In this document: one piece after another, positions 52,765 to 62,900 of the stretch
How positions within the stretch are numbered: the stretch's first letter is position 1
Layout of the letters: each line of letters begins with the position of its first letter
Source: Hymenobacter tibetensis
GTDB taxonomy: Bacteria; Bacteroidota; Bacteroidia; Cytophagales; Hymenobacteraceae
Reading direction: 5' to 3'
Length of the DNA: 64,000 bases
Assembly (NCBI RefSeq): GCF_022827545.1
Contig: NZ_CP094669.1
Location: forward strand, 1,888,001 to 1,952,000
Notes under the pieces: generated by a model
Told to the model about the DNA's origin: nothing
What the model saw: the letters and a program-made list of their open reading frames with translations, nothing else
Databases searched by the model: none
Made by a program: the position numbers and the translations under genes

Positions 52765-54372
52765 ATGGCTAAAACCATCATTGTTTCCAACCGTTTGCCT
52801 GTAAAAGTGCTCCGTACGGACGACAAGCTGTCTTTTCAACCAAGTGAAGGAGGCCTGGCTACTGGGCTTGGCTCCATCTACCGCTCCGGCGACAATGTGT
52901 GGGTTGGCTGGCCCGGCTTAACAGTAGAAGGGGCAGAAGAACAGGACCTTGTAGTAGAGGAGTTGCGTGCCAATAGCATGTCGCCAGTGTTCTTGACGAA
53001 AGCAGAGTTTCGGGACTACCACGAAGGATTCTGCAATGAAACGCTTTGGCCCACTTTCCACTATTTCGCGCAGTATGCCGTTTTCGATGATGCTACTTGG
53101 GCTGCCTATGTAGCCGTCAACGAGAAATTCTGTCAGGCGGTGCTAGAGCAAGCCGGCCCCGAGGATACTATCTGGGTGCACGACTACCAATTGCTGCTGC
53201 TACCTAGTCTGCTTCGCCAGGCCCGCCCCCAGGCCACTATTGGGTTCTTCTTGCACATTCCATTCCCGTCGCAGGAGCTGATTCGGGTGCTTCCGTGGCG
53301 CAAGGAACTGCTGCAAGGAATGTTAGGTGCTGATCTGATTGGCTTCCATACGTTCAGCTACATGCGGCACTTTCTGAATGCTGTGTCGCAACTGCTAGGA
53401 TTGACCAACCAGAACGGGCAGATCGAAACAGCTGACCGTACTATCTTGGTTGACACCTTCCCTTTGGGCATCGACTACGACCGGTACGCCACGGCGGCCG
53501 TCTCGGCACCGGCACAGGAGTATGCGCATACCTATCGTGAGGCATTGCGTGGCGCCCGCATCATCTTGTCTATTGATCGGCTAGACTATACCAAAGGCAT
53601 TGCCGAGCGGCTGCGGGCTTTTGAACTGCTGCTGGAGCGCTATCCTGAGTGGCGCGAATACGTGAGCTTGGTTATGGTGGTAGTTCCCTCCCGCGACCAA
53701 GTGGAAACGTACAGAAGGCTGAAAGAGGAAATTGATGAGCTAGTGGGGCGTATCAATGCCAAGTATTGCACCATCAGTTGGCGGCCCGTCTATTATTTCT
53801 ACCGATCCTTACCCCTTGAGGAATTGGCCGCTTGGTACCAATTGGCAGATATTGGATTGGTTACGCCCATGCGGGACGGTATGAACTTGGTGGCCAAAGA
53901 GTTTGTGGCAAGCAAAGCCGACCAGAGCGGAGTGCTTATCCTTAGTGAGCGAGCTGGCGCGGCCCGAGAACTAGCCGATGCGCTTCTAATCAATCCTACG
54001 GATATTGGGCAGTTAGCAGAGGCGCTCCATGTAGCTTTGGTGATGCCTGAAGAAGAGCAGCGCCAGCGCATGTCGAACATGCAAAACCTTGTGCAGCAGT
54101 ATGATGTATTTGCTTGGAGCCGCCTATTTATAGAACGGCTTGAGTACGCAAAACACAAGCAATTGGCTTTGGCTACCGCTCAGCTCGATGCGAGAAATGC
54201 TCAGTATCTGGTGCGTGATTACCAGCAAGCCAAGCAACGGTTGTTGTTACTGGACTACGATGGTACCCTGGTACCCTTCCTTGCCAACCCGCAGCGTGCC
54301 CGACCCGACGCCGAACTGCTGAACTTGCTTAAGGCGCTGACTAACGATGGCCACCCAGGTCGCCATCATTAG
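52765..54372 (+). CDS. otsA: Trehalose-6-phosphate synthase (OtsA) with N-terminal part of fused OtsB
   Basis: The ATG at 52765 gives 535 residues. OtsA (about 1-465) joins UDP-glucose and glucose-6-phosphate. It shows IIVSNRLPVKVLRT, VWVGWPG, WVHDYQLLLLPSLLRQARPQ, IDRLDYTKGIAERLRAF and MRDGMNLVAKEFVASKADQS. The final ~50 residues start an OtsB phosphatase: LLLLDYDGTLVPFLANPQRA. The frame then ends after ALTNDGHPGRHH instead of going on into OtsB, while the frame one base over continues it from 54347. This TPS-TPP fusion is thus interrupted by a +1 shift, real or an error. A codon at 52687 would extend the N terminus but is unlike the family. Confidence 0.9.
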   Translation: MAKTIIVSNRLPVKVLRTDDKLSFQPSEGGLATGLGSIYRSGDNVWVGWPGLTVEGAEEQDLVVEELRANSMSPVFLTKAEFRDYHEGFCNETLWPTFHYFAQYAVFDDATWAAYVAVNEKFCQAVLEQAGPEDTIWVHDYQLLLLPSLLRQARPQATIGFFLHIPFPSQELIRVLPWRKELLQGMLGADLIGFHTFSYMRHFLNAVSQLLGLTNQNGQIETADRTILVDTFPLGIDYDRYATAAVSAPAQEYAHTYREALRGARIILSIDRLDYTKGIAERLRAFELLLERYPEWREYVSLVMVVVPSRDQVETYRRLKEEIDELVGRINAKYCTISWRPVYYFYRSLPLEELAAWYQLADIGLVTPMRDGMNLVAKEFVASKADQSGVLILSERAGAARELADALLINPTDIGQLAEALHVALVMPEEEQRQRMSNMQNLVQQYDVFAWSRLFIERLEYAKHKQLALATAQLDARNAQYLVRDYQQAKQRLLLLDYDGTLVPFLANPQRARPDAELLNLLKALTNDGHPGRHH

Positions 54373-54949
54373 TGGCCGCGACCGGCATACGCTTACTAAA
54401 TGGTTCGGTGACTTGCCCATCGGCCTGATTGCAGAACATGGCGCGTGGTTGCGGCCACCGAACGAGGAATGGTCGTTGATCCATACGTTGCGGTCCGAAT
54501 GGCAACAGGAGATGCAGCCTGTTATGGAGTTGTATGTCGGGCGGACTGCGGGGTCATACATCGAGCAGAAAGACTTTTCACTGGCGTGGCACTTCCGCCG
54601 CGCCGACCCCGAACTGGGGCTGGTGCGCGCCCGCGAACTGATGAGCCACCTCACGTTTCTAGCCTCCAATACGGACCTTCAAGTGGTGGAAGGCGACAAA
54701 GTGGTGGAAGTACGCAATGCCGGAATCCATAAAGGAGCAGCCGCGTTGCGCTGGATCAGTCTGTACCAGCCTGATTACATACTGGCCCTAGGCAACGACC
54801 ACACCGATGAGGATATGTTCCGAGCAGTTCCATCTGATGCCTACACCATCAAAGTGGGCATCTCTCCCCGTTCAGAAGCGCGCCACCATGTTCCGCGCAT
54901 CAATGATGCGCGCCGCCTACTGCAACGACTGTTAGCACCTGCCAACTAA
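54347..54949 (+). CDS. otsB: Trehalose-6-phosphate phosphatase (OtsB) C-terminal part, frame-shifted from otsA
   Basis: The 200 residues contain the rest of the HAD-type phosphatase: VAIISGRDRHTLTKWFGD, GLIAEHGAWLRPPNEEWSLI, WHFRRADPELGLVRAREL, VVEVRNAGIHKGAAALRWIS, and ALGNDHTDEDMFRAVPSDAY. Motif I (DYDGT) lies in the otsA frame, so this frame alone lacks the nucleophile and would be inactive. The apparent ATG overlaps otsA by 26 bp. One base removed or added near 54345-54360 would restore a single OtsA-OtsB protein of about 730 residues, a fusion known in the Bacteroidota. Trehalose protects cells from drying and osmotic stress. Confidence 0.8.
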   Translation: MATQVAIISGRDRHTLTKWFGDLPIGLIAEHGAWLRPPNEEWSLIHTLRSEWQQEMQPVMELYVGRTAGSYIEQKDFSLAWHFRRADPELGLVRARELMSHLTFLASNTDLQVVEGDKVVEVRNAGIHKGAAALRWISLYQPDYILALGNDHTDEDMFRAVPSDAYTIKVGISPRSEARHHVPRINDARRLLQRLLAPAN

Positions 54950-55000
54950 CCAGGAACGTACCTTGGCGGGGCACTTGCATCGTAAAGCCCGTCCCGAAGC

Positions 55001-55765
55001 CTAGTAAGTGAACAGCAGGGGGGGTAGGTCGTTAGGGGTGTGTACTATTATGTCTCTGGCTGTGGAAGAAGACGGATATGATACGGCCGCGCTGTAAGCA
55101 GGGCTGAGAAGGACACTGCTGGTTGTCCAGTTGCTAGCTGTGGCCAGTAGTTCGCCTTGCATCACGTGCAAACCGTTTAGAGAAGGCACAGACTGCAAAT
55201 CGTCATCAATGCCTTTGCTGGTAGCCTTCACCAACGCTTCCTTGCGCGTCCAGAGTTGATAGAACGCAACGGAAGGAGTGGCACTCTGCGCGATGTACGC
55301 CTGCTCTCGCAAGCTGAAACACGTTTCACTGATGTCTTGGTAACGGAAGGCGCCATCTACCTTTTCTATATCTACTCCTATGGAGTCGAGGGCAATGCCA
55401 ATCAGTGTGCAGCCAGAAGTGTATGAAATAGAAAAATAAAGCGGTTCCAAGCCAACAAGCATGGGCTTGCTGTTGAAGCCACCTGCGAATTCTAAAGCCT
55501 GGCCGTGCTGTTTGCGGTATGCTCCAAGCAGAATGCGCAAAGCACATTTGCTGATTACATACTGCTCTCGTTTTTCCAACTGATGATAGCTTCCTGCTTT
55601 GGCTATCTCGCTTTCACAAAGGATGTGCTCTGCGTGGTGGACTAGGTTTTTATGAGTGCTTGTCTCTACAGCAAACAGGTGCACGCTGTTGCTGTAGAGT
55701 TTGTCGGGAAAACGGGTGCTAGGTGTGGGGATGGTGGTGTTGCACAACACCGTTACGGCAGGCAT
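55001..55765 (-). CDS. Sfp-type 4'-phosphopantetheinyl transferase
   Basis: The enzyme attaches the phosphopantetheine arm to the carrier domains of the adjacent PKS and NRPS. The 254-residue protein shows the Sfp motifs: GGFNSKPMLVGLEPLYFSIS near the middle, magnesium site GVDIEKVDGAF, and WTRKEALVKATSKGIDDDL. It lies 31 bp downstream of the NRPS stop codon on the same strand and is likely part of the operon, which gives the cluster its own activation enzyme. Confidence 0.93.
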   Translation of the reverse strand: MPAVTVLCNTTIPTPSTRFPDKLYSNSVHLFAVETSTHKNLVHHAEHILCESEIAKAGSYHQLEKREQYVISKCALRILLGAYRKQHGQALEFAGGFNSKPMLVGLEPLYFSISYTSGCTLIGIALDSIGVDIEKVDGAFRYQDISETCFSLREQAYIAQSATPSVAFYQLWTRKEALVKATSKGIDDDLQSVPSLNGLHVMQGELLATASNWTTSSVLLSPAYSAAVSYPSSSTARDIIVHTPNDLPPLLFTY

Positions 55766-55796
55766 GCTGAAGTTATTGGCACGGACGTTCAGCTAT

Positions 55797-58700
55797 TCAA
55801 ACTCTATCCAAGGCGGCTTGTAGTACTCGGCCTGCTTCTACATCGTTCGGCGGGGCAAACATGTAGTTGTGGTCGCCGGGTACCTCATGGATATCAATTC
55901 CTCCTAGCGCAAATTCCTTCCAACCCAAATAAACAAAGTCGTCCATGTAGTACGTCTTTTCCTTGGCTCGGAACAAATCAATTTTCACCTGCTGAGGTAC
56001 GATTTGATAGGTATTGGCTGCTGTGCTCTGTGCTTCTCCCATTTTGTGGGGGTAGCCGTACGTGATTTCATAATGCTTCACTTTGTCGTATTTAAATCTA
56101 TCCGCAAGCCTTCCCAACGCTTCCCATTTATACGCCATAGTGTCTTTCGGATTTTTGTAGAGCAGCACGAAATTGTAAGCTAACCTCTTGACCGAAGACG
56201 CAATGTGTTTGATGGAATTGGCAACTCCTGACTTGAATTGCTTGGGTTGGTCTGCGTACGTATCGAACATAGCCAACGTCTCCACGGGCTTTCCAGCAGC
56301 CTGCAATTGCTTGGCCATCTCGAAGGCGATGATACCGCCAAAGGAGTAGCCTGCCAGTGCATAAGGGCCATTCGGATTTTGGGCTTGGATGGCTGCTATA
56401 TAGTGGGCTGCCATAGCTTCTACACTGTCGTGCGGCTCATCGATGCCGTTGAGGCCTTGGGCTTGTAAGCCGTACACCGGCTGGTCGGGGGCCATGTTCT
56501 TGGCCAATGCATTGAACAAGAGTACATTCAATCCTCCGCCGTGCACAATGTAGAGTGGTGTTTTGGTGCCGTGCGGCCTGATAGGAACCAGTGAGTTCCA
56601 GGTGATAAACTTGCTGTCTAGCTGTAATACAGCAGCAAGCTTCTCGACAGTGGAACTCTCGAACAGCGTGGCTAAGGGTAGCTTTTTGCCGGTTTCTTTC
56701 TCTAAATGCGCCATCACCTGAACGGCAATTAGGGAGTGGCCACCTATTGTAAAGAAATCATCGAATATGCTGATGGTGTCTAGCTGTAAGTACTTCTTCC
56801 AGATAGCAACTACCATTTGCTCTACGTCCGTTCTCGGCTCCCCGTGCTCAACGGTGGTATGGCGAGGAGTAGGCGCGGCAACCTGTAGCAGCGCATTTCT
56901 GTCGACCTTGCCGTTCAGCGTTCTGGGGATGGATTCAACAACAATAAAATCGTTGGGAATCATGTATGCCGGAAGTTTATCGGCGAGAACCTTTCTCCAA
57001 ATGGAAATGCCAGCGTCTTGGTGCTGAGTGGCAACGGCAAGCACTATGTAGGCGCGCAAACGCGTCAGGCCGTAGCTGTCTTCTTTGGCCACTACTACGG
57101 CTTCCTTTATTTCGGAAATGGAGGTAAGCAGATATTCTATTTCACCCGGCTCGATTCGGTATCCTCGCACTTTGATCTGCTGATCGGCCCGGCCTAGATA
57201 CTGGATTTCGCCGGTATCTATCAGTTTGGCTAAGTCGCCGGTTCGGTATAGTTTACTGGCTACATCCGGTGAGAATGGATTGGCAATAAATCTTTCCCGG
57301 TTTAACTCTGGGCGGTTTAAGTAGCCGTTGGCTACACCGGTGCCGGCAATGTATAACTCACCGGCCGTGCCGGGCGCAACCAGACTGCCTGACTCATCCA
57401 GAATGTAGAATTGAGTGTTGGCAATAGGCTTGCCTATCGTAATTACTTGGGTTGGGGCCGTGACTTGCTTTACCGAGGAATAGATAGTGGTTTCAGTTGG
57501 GCCATACATATTCCATAATGCCTTGCAGCGGCTAGCAAGACGTTCCGCAAGTTCATTGGACAATGCTTCGCCGCCGCTGATAGCCTGCAAAGGATACGGT
57601 TCTATCCAGCCTGCATCGAGCATCATGCGCCAGGTTGAGGGCGTACCCTGCAGGATAGTAACCGCTTCCTCTTCGACCAGTTGTAACAGCAGCTGGCCGT
57701 CCTTGGTGGCGTGGGTTTCGGCAAGTACTACGGTGGCACCACTAATCAGTGGTAGGAAAAGCTCTAACCCAGCTATGTCAAACGAGATGGTAGTAATTGC
57801 CAGTAGCTTATCGTCTGTCGATACGTTGATTGCCTCCTTGATGCTACGCAGCAGATTCACCATGCTGTGGTGCTTCACCTGCACGCCCTTCGGTAACCCT
57901 GTCGAGCCCGACGTGTAGAGAACATACAGAACGGCCTCATCCGGTATAACAGTTAAAACAGCAGAAGTCGGATGTTGGCTTGCCTCCAGCAGAGCGTCCT
58001 CGATGCGGTAGGTTTCCGCCCCAGCAGTAAGAACAGTACCGCTTACTTCTTTAGACGAGACAAGCAGTCTTGCAGCTGAATCACGCAGCATAAACTCCAG
58101 CCTGTCATCGGGGTAGGTTGGGTCGAGAGGGAGGTACGCCGCCCCGCATTTTATAACGGCCAGCAGCGTTACGACCAGTTCAAGAGAACGGTCAAGTGCA
58201 ACACCAATAATGTCTCCGCTCTTAATCCCTTTCTGAAGGAAGAAATGAGCAAGTTGATTTGACTTGGTGTGTAAGTCAGAATAAGACAATGTAGCGCTAC
58301 GGAATTTGATTGCCGTTTTATGGGGCGCTGCAACTACTTGATTGGCAATAAGAGCAGGTAGGGATATGCCTTTCGGGTAATCAACAGTTGTATCGTTTAG
58401 CAGCGAATATGCAGTTGGTACTTTGTTGGCGCTGTAGCTTTCCCGCTGCACCTTTTTCTGGCTGGGAGCAGTGGTAACCTCTTGTAACAGCAATTCAAAT
58501 TCGGCCATCATGCGGCCAATCCTTGTTTCCGTAAACAGCGCCGTATTGTAAGACCACTCTAAAACCACGTGGTTTTCCGATCCGCTTGCGTTCAAAAACA
58601 AGTCGAAGGTTTCATAAGCCCGAGGGTTTGTGCGCACCTCATACCTTAATTGGTGGAATGCCACGCCATTTGCAAGGCCCATATCCACGTTGAAAACAAC

Positions 58701-59843
58701 GGGAACCAAGGGAATCCTGCTGGCATCCCTGGCTACGTTGATGTTCTTCAACAAACTCCCAAACGTGAGTCCCTGATGGTCGTAGGCATCGAGCAGATAG
58801 GCTCTGCGTTGTTGCAGAAAGCCCTGAAACGTGTCCTCGGGGCCGAAGTGGCTCTTCAATGGTAACAGGTTGACGCAGTGCCCTATCAGGTGCTGGCTGC
58901 CAGTGGTCGGCTGGCCCGCCGCGGGTAACCCCACCACTACCGTTTCCTGACCGGTTAGGCGGTGCAGCAACAGCTCAAAACTTGCCAGCAATGTCGTGAC
59001 AAAGCTGCAACCCGCTTCCACCCCCACTTTTTTTAGCTTGGCAACTAGGGTGCTACTGAGGGGAAAGTCTAGGCGGGTACCTTGGTACGTGCGAAAGGCT
59101 GGCCGGGGAAAATCAGTTGGTAGCTCTAGCACCGGCACCGAGTCGTGGTACTGTTGTATCCAGAATTGCTCGATCTGGGCGTATTCCTCACTGCTCCGGA
59201 ACAGTGCTTGCTCGTGGGCGTACGTGCTAAATTCTGAAGCTGGAGGCAACACAGGCCGCAAGCCTTGACTGTAAAACGAATAAAGCTTGCCTACATCCTG
59301 TAAGAGAATGCCAAGCGACCATCCATCACACACAATGTGATGAACGGTAAGGACAAGCTGGTGCTCTTCGCTGCCCAGCCGAAGCAAGGAGGCTTTCAGC
59401 AGGGGACCATGCACCAAGTCGAACACGTGCTGCGCATCCTGCTCGATGAAGTTGCTAACGACACGAGTTTGCTCTGCCGCTGGTAGGCTCGCAATGTCTT
59501 GGTAGGCCAGGTCCGTAGCCACGGTAGCAAACACGCACATATGCTTCCCGTTGGCGCTGAAAACAGAGCGTAGGGCCTCGTGTCGGTTCACGGTTTGCTG
59601 CAAGGCCTGTTGCATAGCCGCCTGATTGAGCGGCCCGGTGAACCGCACCGACAACGACTGGTTGTATGCCCGGTTTGCATCGTCGCCGCCCAGCAGGCTG
59701 GCCAGCCATATTTCAGCCTGCGGATCGGTAATCGGTACCAGCCGAGTAATCTCCGGCTCCATAAAAGGGTCGAAGTCCACTGCCAAAGCTTGTGATCCTG
59801 CGGTGCGTTGCGGTGCTTGAATATCGGTTAACATATGCTTCAA
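55797..59843 (-). CDS. Non-ribosomal peptide synthetase module C-A-T-TE
   Basis: The 1348-residue protein has four domains. Condensation (~35-450): HHIVCDG at 168-174. Adenylation (~490-990): YTSGSTGLPKG, SFDIAGLELFLPL, YGPTETTIYSS, ELYIAGTGVANGY, YRTGDLAK, NGKVDRN. A hand alignment to GrsA gives the code DILQIGMIYK, close to the known glycine code DILQLGLIWK. Carrier: GGHSL, Ser1037. Thioesterase: GYSFGG, Ser1167, with Asp in FDTYAD and His in GDHNYMF, so release is by hydrolysis or cyclisation. It follows the PKS/aminotransferase gene by 105 bp and precedes the Sfp enzyme by 31 bp. The module is complete for one extension and chain release. Confidence 0.95.
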   Translation of the reverse strand: MKHMLTDIQAPQRTAGSQALAVDFDPFMEPEITRLVPITDPQAEIWLASLLGGDDANRAYNQSLSVRFTGPLNQAAMQQALQQTVNRHEALRSVFSANGKHMCVFATVATDLAYQDIASLPAAEQTRVVSNFIEQDAQHVFDLVHGPLLKASLLRLGSEEHQLVLTVHHIVCDGWSLGILLQDVGKLYSFYSQGLRPVLPPASEFSTYAHEQALFRSSEEYAQIEQFWIQQYHDSVPVLELPTDFPRPAFRTYQGTRLDFPLSSTLVAKLKKVGVEAGCSFVTTLLASFELLLHRLTGQETVVVGLPAAGQPTTGSQHLIGHCVNLLPLKSHFGPEDTFQGFLQQRRAYLLDAYDHQGLTFGSLLKNINVARDASRIPLVPVVFNVDMGLANGVAFHQLRYEVRTNPRAYETFDLFLNASGSENHVVLEWSYNTALFTETRIGRMMAEFELLLQEVTTAPSQKKVQRESYSANKVPTAYSLLNDTTVDYPKGISLPALIANQVVAAPHKTAIKFRSATLSYSDLHTKSNQLAHFFLQKGIKSGDIIGVALDRSLELVVTLLAVIKCGAAYLPLDPTYPDDRLEFMLRDSAARLLVSSKEVSGTVLTAGAETYRIEDALLEASQHPTSAVLTVIPDEAVLYVLYTSGSTGLPKGVQVKHHSMVNLLRSIKEAINVSTDDKLLAITTISFDIAGLELFLPLISGATVVLAETHATKDGQLLLQLVEEEAVTILQGTPSTWRMMLDAGWIEPYPLQAISGGEALSNELAERLASRCKALWNMYGPTETTIYSSVKQVTAPTQVITIGKPIANTQFYILDESGSLVAPGTAGELYIAGTGVANGYLNRPELNRERFIANPFSPDVASKLYRTGDLAKLIDTGEIQYLGRADQQIKVRGYRIEPGEIEYLLTSISEIKEAVVVAKEDSYGLTRLRAYIVLAVATQHQDAGISIWRKVLADKLPAYMIPNDFIVVESIPRTLNGKVDRNALLQVAAPTPRHTTVEHGEPRTDVEQMVVAIWKKYLQLDTISIFDDFFTIGGHSLIAVQVMAHLEKETGKKLPLATLFESSTVEKLAAVLQLDSKFITWNSLVPIRPHGTKTPLYIVHGGGLNVLLFNALAKNMAPDQPVYGLQAQGLNGIDEPHDSVEAMAAHYIAAIQAQNPNGPYALAGYSFGGIIAFEMAKQLQAAGKPVETLAMFDTYADQPKQFKSGVANSIKHIASSVKRLAYNFVLLYKNPKDTMAYKWEALGRLADRFKYDKVKHYEITYGYPHKMGEAQSTAANTYQIVPQQVKIDLFRAKEKTYYMDDFVYLGWKEFALGGIDIHEVPGDHNYMFAPPNDVEAGRVLQAALDRV

Positions 59844-59948
59844 CTTTTCTAGCGCGTGTTAGAAGTACACGCTAGATGTCATGTATTACCTGCTTATAAA
59901 AAGAGTGTGAGTAATTCCTTTTTCTCAATGGAAATAGGAATTGGTGTT

Positions 59949-62900
59949 TTAGTTGATATCAATCTTTAAATACTTGCCAGGTATTTCAGGATTGGATATA
60001 TACCAAGCCGGATTGCCGTTATGGTCTCTTCCTAATCTTGCGCCTGGTACCGGCGGTTGATTTACAGAAAGCAGGTTTTGAAGCTTAGGAGTGGGTTTTG
60101 GATGGTTGGGGCTCTCTGGAAAGAAGCCGGCCTGTATCATCTCGTTCACACTTTCCTGAAACAAAGAAATAAGCAGCTCTATTTCCTCGAGGGTGTGCGC
60201 TTCAGTCATGAAGCAAGGAAATCCGTCCCAAATATGAATTCCTTTTTCGCGCATTAGCGTGAATAGTAATTCGCTGTATGGAATTTCTTTTTTGAATTTA
60301 ATTTTCCACAAAGAGCCGAATTGAGCTGCGAAAGCGGGAAGCCGTTCTTCTTTGAATATCTGGTTGATTCCCTCCACCAATTGGTTGGTCTTTGCTGTGA
60401 GGGTTTCTTGCAAGGCCGGGCCTTTCTCTTTCATATAGAGCAGGGTGGCTTTGGTCGCGGCTAGGGCGAGAGGATGTCGCACGAAGGTGCCCGCAAAATA
60501 CGTGACGCCTACCTCGGGGTAAGAAGCGTCATCATATTGCCAAAAGCCGCCATCCAGCGCGTCCATGAACTTCTTGTGCCCCGCAATGACGCCAATAGGT
60601 AAGCCACCGCCTACCACTTTGCCATAAGATGCCAGATCAGCTTTGATACCGAAGAGTGCTTGGGCGCCGCCAGGGTGCATGCGGAAGCCGGTAATCACCT
60701 CATCAAAGATGAGCGCAGTGCCAGACTGCTTGGTTATGGCTCGGACCTGCTTGAGGAATTCGATAGGCACAAACTCCGGCCGCCGACTCTGTACAGGCTC
60801 CACCAATACGGCTGCTAGCTCGTGGGCCCTCTCCTTGATAATGCGCAGGCTTTCATCGGTGCCATAGTCCAGGATTAGCATGTTGTGTACGGCTTCGGGC
60901 ATAATGCCGGGGGCAGCCGGATACGACTTCAGTTTCTTGGTTCCGCGTACCAGCACTTCGTCGTTGATGCCGTGATAGGAGCCAGAGAAGGCCACAATGA
61001 GGGAACGGCCAGTTACCATACGGGCTACGCGCATGGTACCTAGCACCGCCTCGGAGCCAGTGCTGCACAAGGCCACTCGGTCGAAGCCGGTGAACTCACA
61101 CAACAATGCACTGACCTCTCCAGCCAACTCGTGCTGAGGACCCACCTCGTAGCCGGTTTCTATTTGTTGGTGCAGGGCATCCGTAACCACGGTGGGTTGG
61201 TGGCCGAGCATAGAGGAGCCGAACCCATTGAGTGCATCAATGTACTGGTTGCCATCAATATCCCAGAGCTTGCTGCCCTTCGAACGGTTAACTACCAATG
61301 GATACACCACCTCTTTGGTAAGCGGCTTGAAGCCTGATACCACGCGCGGGTCGGCCATGTGGGCGCGGTGCTGCTGCGAATACGCCTTGCTACCCCGGGT
61401 TTTCTGATTGTAACGAGAGGTAAGCTGCCACACAAAATCCTGCTGTAGCTCACTTAGCTCCGTTGCTTGCCGCTCGATGCGGGCAGTTGCACCGAAGGGT
61501 TTCTTCAATTCCACTTCTTCCTCCGGCGTAAGTTCCGGGCTGCTGCCTGCAGGTTGCTCTGGAAGTGCGCTAGCCGTGCTGGAAAGAATAGCTGTTTCCA
61601 GTGTGTAGGATGGGGCAGCAGAGGCTGGCAATGCATTAGCACTTGCTGTTGGTACTGCTTGTGCGGAGCCTTGAAGCAACGTGACTTGCTGAGCCAGCAG
61701 ATGCAGCTGTTGGGCTACCAAGCCCAGAATGGTGTCATTGGCGGGTACGGCAGGAACTTGCGCAGGTGGTAAGATGGCAGCAGCTACAGGTGCCAGAACT
61801 GGCTGCGCAGCGGGTGCCTGATGAATTTCCGGAGGCAATTGGCTATCCAGATACGAGACCAAAGCCTCTAGAGTAGAGTACTCTTGGTTGAGCTGCCGGA
61901 AGGTGATGGGAAGCTTGAACTCTTTCTTTAACGTGATAGCTACCTGCGTGATAAGCAAGGAGTCGAGTCCTATTTCCAAGAGAGTCATGGTAGGGGTGAC
62001 TCCGTCCATCTCAATACCAGAGGCGTCTTCCAGTATGGTCTTTACTTTGCCAAGAAGACTGTCTTTTCTCGAAACAGCAGGTGGCAGAGAGGGGCGAGGG
62101 GCGGCAACTAAGGGAGCAGAAACAATAGGAGTAGGCACAATCGGCGGGGTAGGAGCAATAGGGGTGGAAGCAACTGCTGGTTCAACCCAGCAGTATTTCC
62201 GGTCGAAGGCGTAAGTAGGCAGGGCTAGTCGAGCCCTGGTCTGGTTGGCGTAGAAGTTCGGCCAATTGGGTTCCAGCCCGTGCAGCCATAAATGGCCGAG
62301 GGCTTCCAGCAAGGCTGGCTGTTCTTGCAGGGGCTCTTTTTGGCCGCTGAAGCTGGAGTGCACCGCTCCGGGTCGGGTGCCGCGTTGCTGTCGGGCCAGC
62401 GTGGCTAGCGTATTGCCCGGACCTACTTCCAGCAGTAGCGGTTGCTCTTGTTGAAAAATAGTTTCTAGCGCATCGGCGAAGCGCACTGTCAGTCGCAGAT
62501 GTGAAGCCCAGTACCGTGGGTCGGTGGCTTGGGCGTCGGTGAGCCAGGTTCCGCTAACAGTAGATACCACCGGCTTCTGCGGCCTGCTCAAACTGATGCC
62601 CTCCACCACTTGCTGAAAATCAGCCACGATAGAGTTCATCATGTAGGAATGAAAGGCGTGGCTGGTAGCCAACAGGCGGTTCGGGACCTTTTGCTCGTCG
62701 AGCAGCAACGCAAACGTGGCCACATGTTCGTCGGCGCCCGCTACCACGCAGTGTACGCGGCTGTTGATAGCCGCAACCGATAGGTCTTCGGGTAGAAGCG
62801 CAAGTAGCTTTTCCGCTTCCATGCGTACGGATAGCATGCTGCCCCGCGGAAGCTCGCTCACCATGCGCCCTCGCGTAGCCACCAAGGATAGAGCGTCGGC

